DNA from: Thermoplasmata archaeon
GTDB lineage: Archaea > Thermoplasmatota > Thermoplasmata > Lutacidiplasmatales > UBA184
Direction: 5' to 3'
NCBI GenBank assembly: GCA_030044475.1
Contig: JASHVP010000180.1
Span: 1-6,687, forward strand
DNA: 6,687 nucleotides
This document shows positions 5,422 to 6,687 of this stretch, piece after piece. Each line of letters begins with the position of its first letter. Position 1 is the stretch's first letter. The position numbers were made by a program, and so were the translations under genes. The notes beneath the pieces are model-generated. The model searched no databases. It saw only the letters and a list, made by a program, of their open reading frames with translations, and had not been told where the DNA came from.

Positions 5422-6687
5422 ATGACCGTTCGCATCGTCATCGGCGCGCAGTTCGGGGACGAAGCGAAGGGAAAGATCACCGACTTTCTGGCCGCGAACG
5501 CCGACTACGTTGTCCGCACCGGGGGCGGGCCGAACGCGGGCCATTCGATCCACCTCCCCGAGGGCCCCGTGGTCCTCCATCAACTCTCCTGCGGCGTGCT
5601 GCGCAAGGGAGTGGTCGGCGTGAGCGGGCCCGGCATGGTGATCCAGCCGAGCAAGCTCGAGGAGGAGATCCGGGAGCTCGAGCGACGGGGCTTCCTCCGG
5701 GGCGAGGTCGTGCTCTCCGACCGGGCCCAGGTGATCCTGCCCGTCCACGAGCTCGAGGACGTCTGGGAGGACGAGCTCCGCCTCCGGCGCAATCCGGCGG
5801 CGAGCCTCGATACCACGCGTCGGGGCATCGGGCCCGCGTACGCGGATCGGGCCGGCCGCTGGGGGCTCCGACTGTCGGACCTCACCCATCCCGCGGTGCT
5901 TCGGGAGCGGCTCCAGCTGCTCTACGACACGAAGACGGCGATCCCGAACCTGCCTCCGATCGCGGACGTCGAAGCGCACGTCTCCGAGGTGGCGGGCCGG
6001 CTCAGTCCGTTCATCCGCCCGACCGAAGGGATGCTCTGGGACGCGATCGGGCGCGGGGCCTCGATCCTCCTCGAGGGGGCGCAGAGCGCCCTCCTCGACA
6101 TCGATTTCGGCACGTATCCGTACGTCACGAGCTCGCATCCGACGAGCGCGGGGGCGCTGGTCGGCAGCGGGATCCCTCCGACCGAGGTCGACTCCGTAAT
6201 CGGCGTCGCCAAGGCGTACTCGACCCGGGTCGGTGCCGGGCCGTTTCCGACGGAGGATACCGGCGAGGCGGGCGAATTCCTCCGCCGGGTGGGGGGGGAA
6301 CGAGGAGCCACGACCGGTCGCGCCCGACGGACCGGGTGGCTCGACCTCGTCCTGCTGCGGTACGCCGCGCGGCTGAACGGGTTCACCTCCCTCGCGATCA
6401 CGAAGGTGGACGTCCTCGGCGGTCTCGACGAGGTCCCCGTGTGCGTCCAGTACGTGCTCCCGGACGGGAGCACGGTGCGCGACGGCCTCCCCAGCCAGAC
6501 GGCCGAACTCGCCGGCGCTCGGCCGGTCTACGAGCGGATGCCCGGATGGCCCGAGTTCCACGAACGCGCGAAGGAACGGCTCCGGCGGGAGGGCGCGGCC
6601 GCGCTCCCCTCGACCCTGCGGCGATTCTTGAGCTACGTCGCCGACGAGGTCGGGGTCCCGATTGAGCTCGTGGGCTACGGCGCTCGC
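5422..6687 (+). CDS. purA: Adenylosuccinate synthetase (3' end cut by the window)
   Basis: PurA catalyses IMP + L-aspartate + GTP to adenylosuccinate + GDP + phosphate, the first committed step from IMP to AMP, in the cytosol. 422 codons are visible with no stop before the window end; E. coli PurA has 432 residues and the last residues seen (GVPIELVGYGAR) match a point shortly before its C-terminus, so about ten codons are missing. Family motifs are GDEAKGK (12-18, usually GDEGKGK) and GGPNAGHS (35-42); D13 and H41 fall at the same numbers as the catalytic pair of the E. coli enzyme. Further on are TTRRGIGPAYADR, EGAQSALLDIDFGTYPYVTSS, AKAYSTRVGAGPFPTE, GATTGRARRTGWLD, the guanine-binding TKVD, and YERMPGW. 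This is the full-length form, not the shortened one of some methanogens and Thermococcales. The reading frame passes intact through an 8-G run at 6291-6298. The gene diverges from the aminotransferase across 130 bases. Confidence 0.97.
   Translation, partial: MTVRIVIGAQFGDEAKGKITDFLAANADYVVRTGGGPNAGHSIHLPEGPVVLHQLSCGVLRKGVVGVSGPGMVIQPSKLEEEIRELERRGFLRGEVVLSDRAQVILPVHELEDVWEDELRLRRNPAASLDTTRRGIGPAYADRAGRWGLRLSDLTHPAVLRERLQLLYDTKTAIPNLPPIADVEAHVSEVAGRLSPFIRPTEGMLWDAIGRGASILLEGAQSALLDIDFGTYPYVTSSHPTSAGALVGSGIPPTEVDSVIGVAKAYSTRVGAGPFPTEDTGEAGEFLRRVGGERGATTGRARRTGWLDLVLLRYAARLNGFTSLAITKVDVLGGLDEVPVCVQYVLPDGSTVRDGLPSQTAELAGARPVYERMPGWPEFHERAKERLRREGAAALPSTLRRFLSYVADEVGVPIELVGYGAR

Noticed and set aside
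5292..5480. N-terminal extension of the aminotransferase by 63 residues
   Set aside because: The extension is low in family similarity and rich in Arg/Ser/Pro, overlaps the start of purA, and contains the likely promoter; alignment with the family starts at ATG 5291.
6291..6298. Run of eight G bases in purA as a possible frameshift site
   Set aside because: The PurA frame continues without interruption from LRRVGGERG into the conserved GATTGRARRTGWLD, so no frameshift is present.
5386..6561. Minus-strand open frames opposite purA
   Set aside because: PurA on the plus strand carries all expected motifs across this stretch; the antisense frames show none.
2799..6665. A 1288-residue plus-strand open frame
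   Set aside because: It is a Pro/Arg-rich shadow running through paralogue B, the antisense of the aminotransferase and purA; real genes with intact catalytic motifs cover the same DNA in other frames.
1..6687. CRISPR arrays, insertion sequences, attachment sites, toxin-antitoxin or defence genes
   Set aside because: No spaced short repeats, terminal inverted repeats, transposase or nuclease motifs were seen; the window is filled by glycosyltransferase and metabolic genes.

Overview
The window is very GC-rich (roughly 70% by eye) and carries six genes packed with little spacing. The best guess is a high-GC archaeon, possibly a Thermoplasmatota-like lineage. Two genes (394 and the minus-strand gene starting at 5291) have no Shine-Dalgarno motif, but an AT-rich TATA-like patch lies 25-27 bases before the start codon, the arrangement of archaeal leaderless transcripts. 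An internal operon gene and purA do have GAGGT-type Shine-Dalgarno sequences. This assignment is inference; a GC-rich bacterium is not excluded.

Layout. Positions 1-347 hold the C-terminal end of a gene I cannot identify, running in from the left. Positions 394-4128 hold three consecutive plus-strand GT4-type (GT-B fold) glycosyltransferases, all starting with GTG. The first two overlap by 4 bases (GTGA), and the third follows a 202-base gap. The second and third align without gaps over 384 residues at about 62% identity (hand count), so they are a tandem duplication. Positions 4152-5291 on the minus strand encode a PLP-dependent class I aminotransferase of the aspartate aminotransferase type, converging on the third glycosyltransferase across 23 bases. 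Positions 5422-6687 on the plus strand encode adenylosuccinate synthetase (purA), divergent from the aminotransferase and cut by the window end about ten codons short of its stop.

How the genes work together. The three glycosyltransferases probably add successive sugars to one surface glycan, glycolipid or protein-linked oligosaccharide; the sequence does not show the sugars or acceptor. The aminotransferase/purA pair is metabolically coherent: an aspartate aminotransferase would supply the aspartate that PurA joins to IMP. These are mainly familiar families and I see no clear undescribed system. The points most worth a second look are the glycosyltransferase duplication with an EX7E-to-EX7D change in one copy, the hairpin next to that copy's start, the apparent leaderless promoters, and the unusual PurA motif residues.
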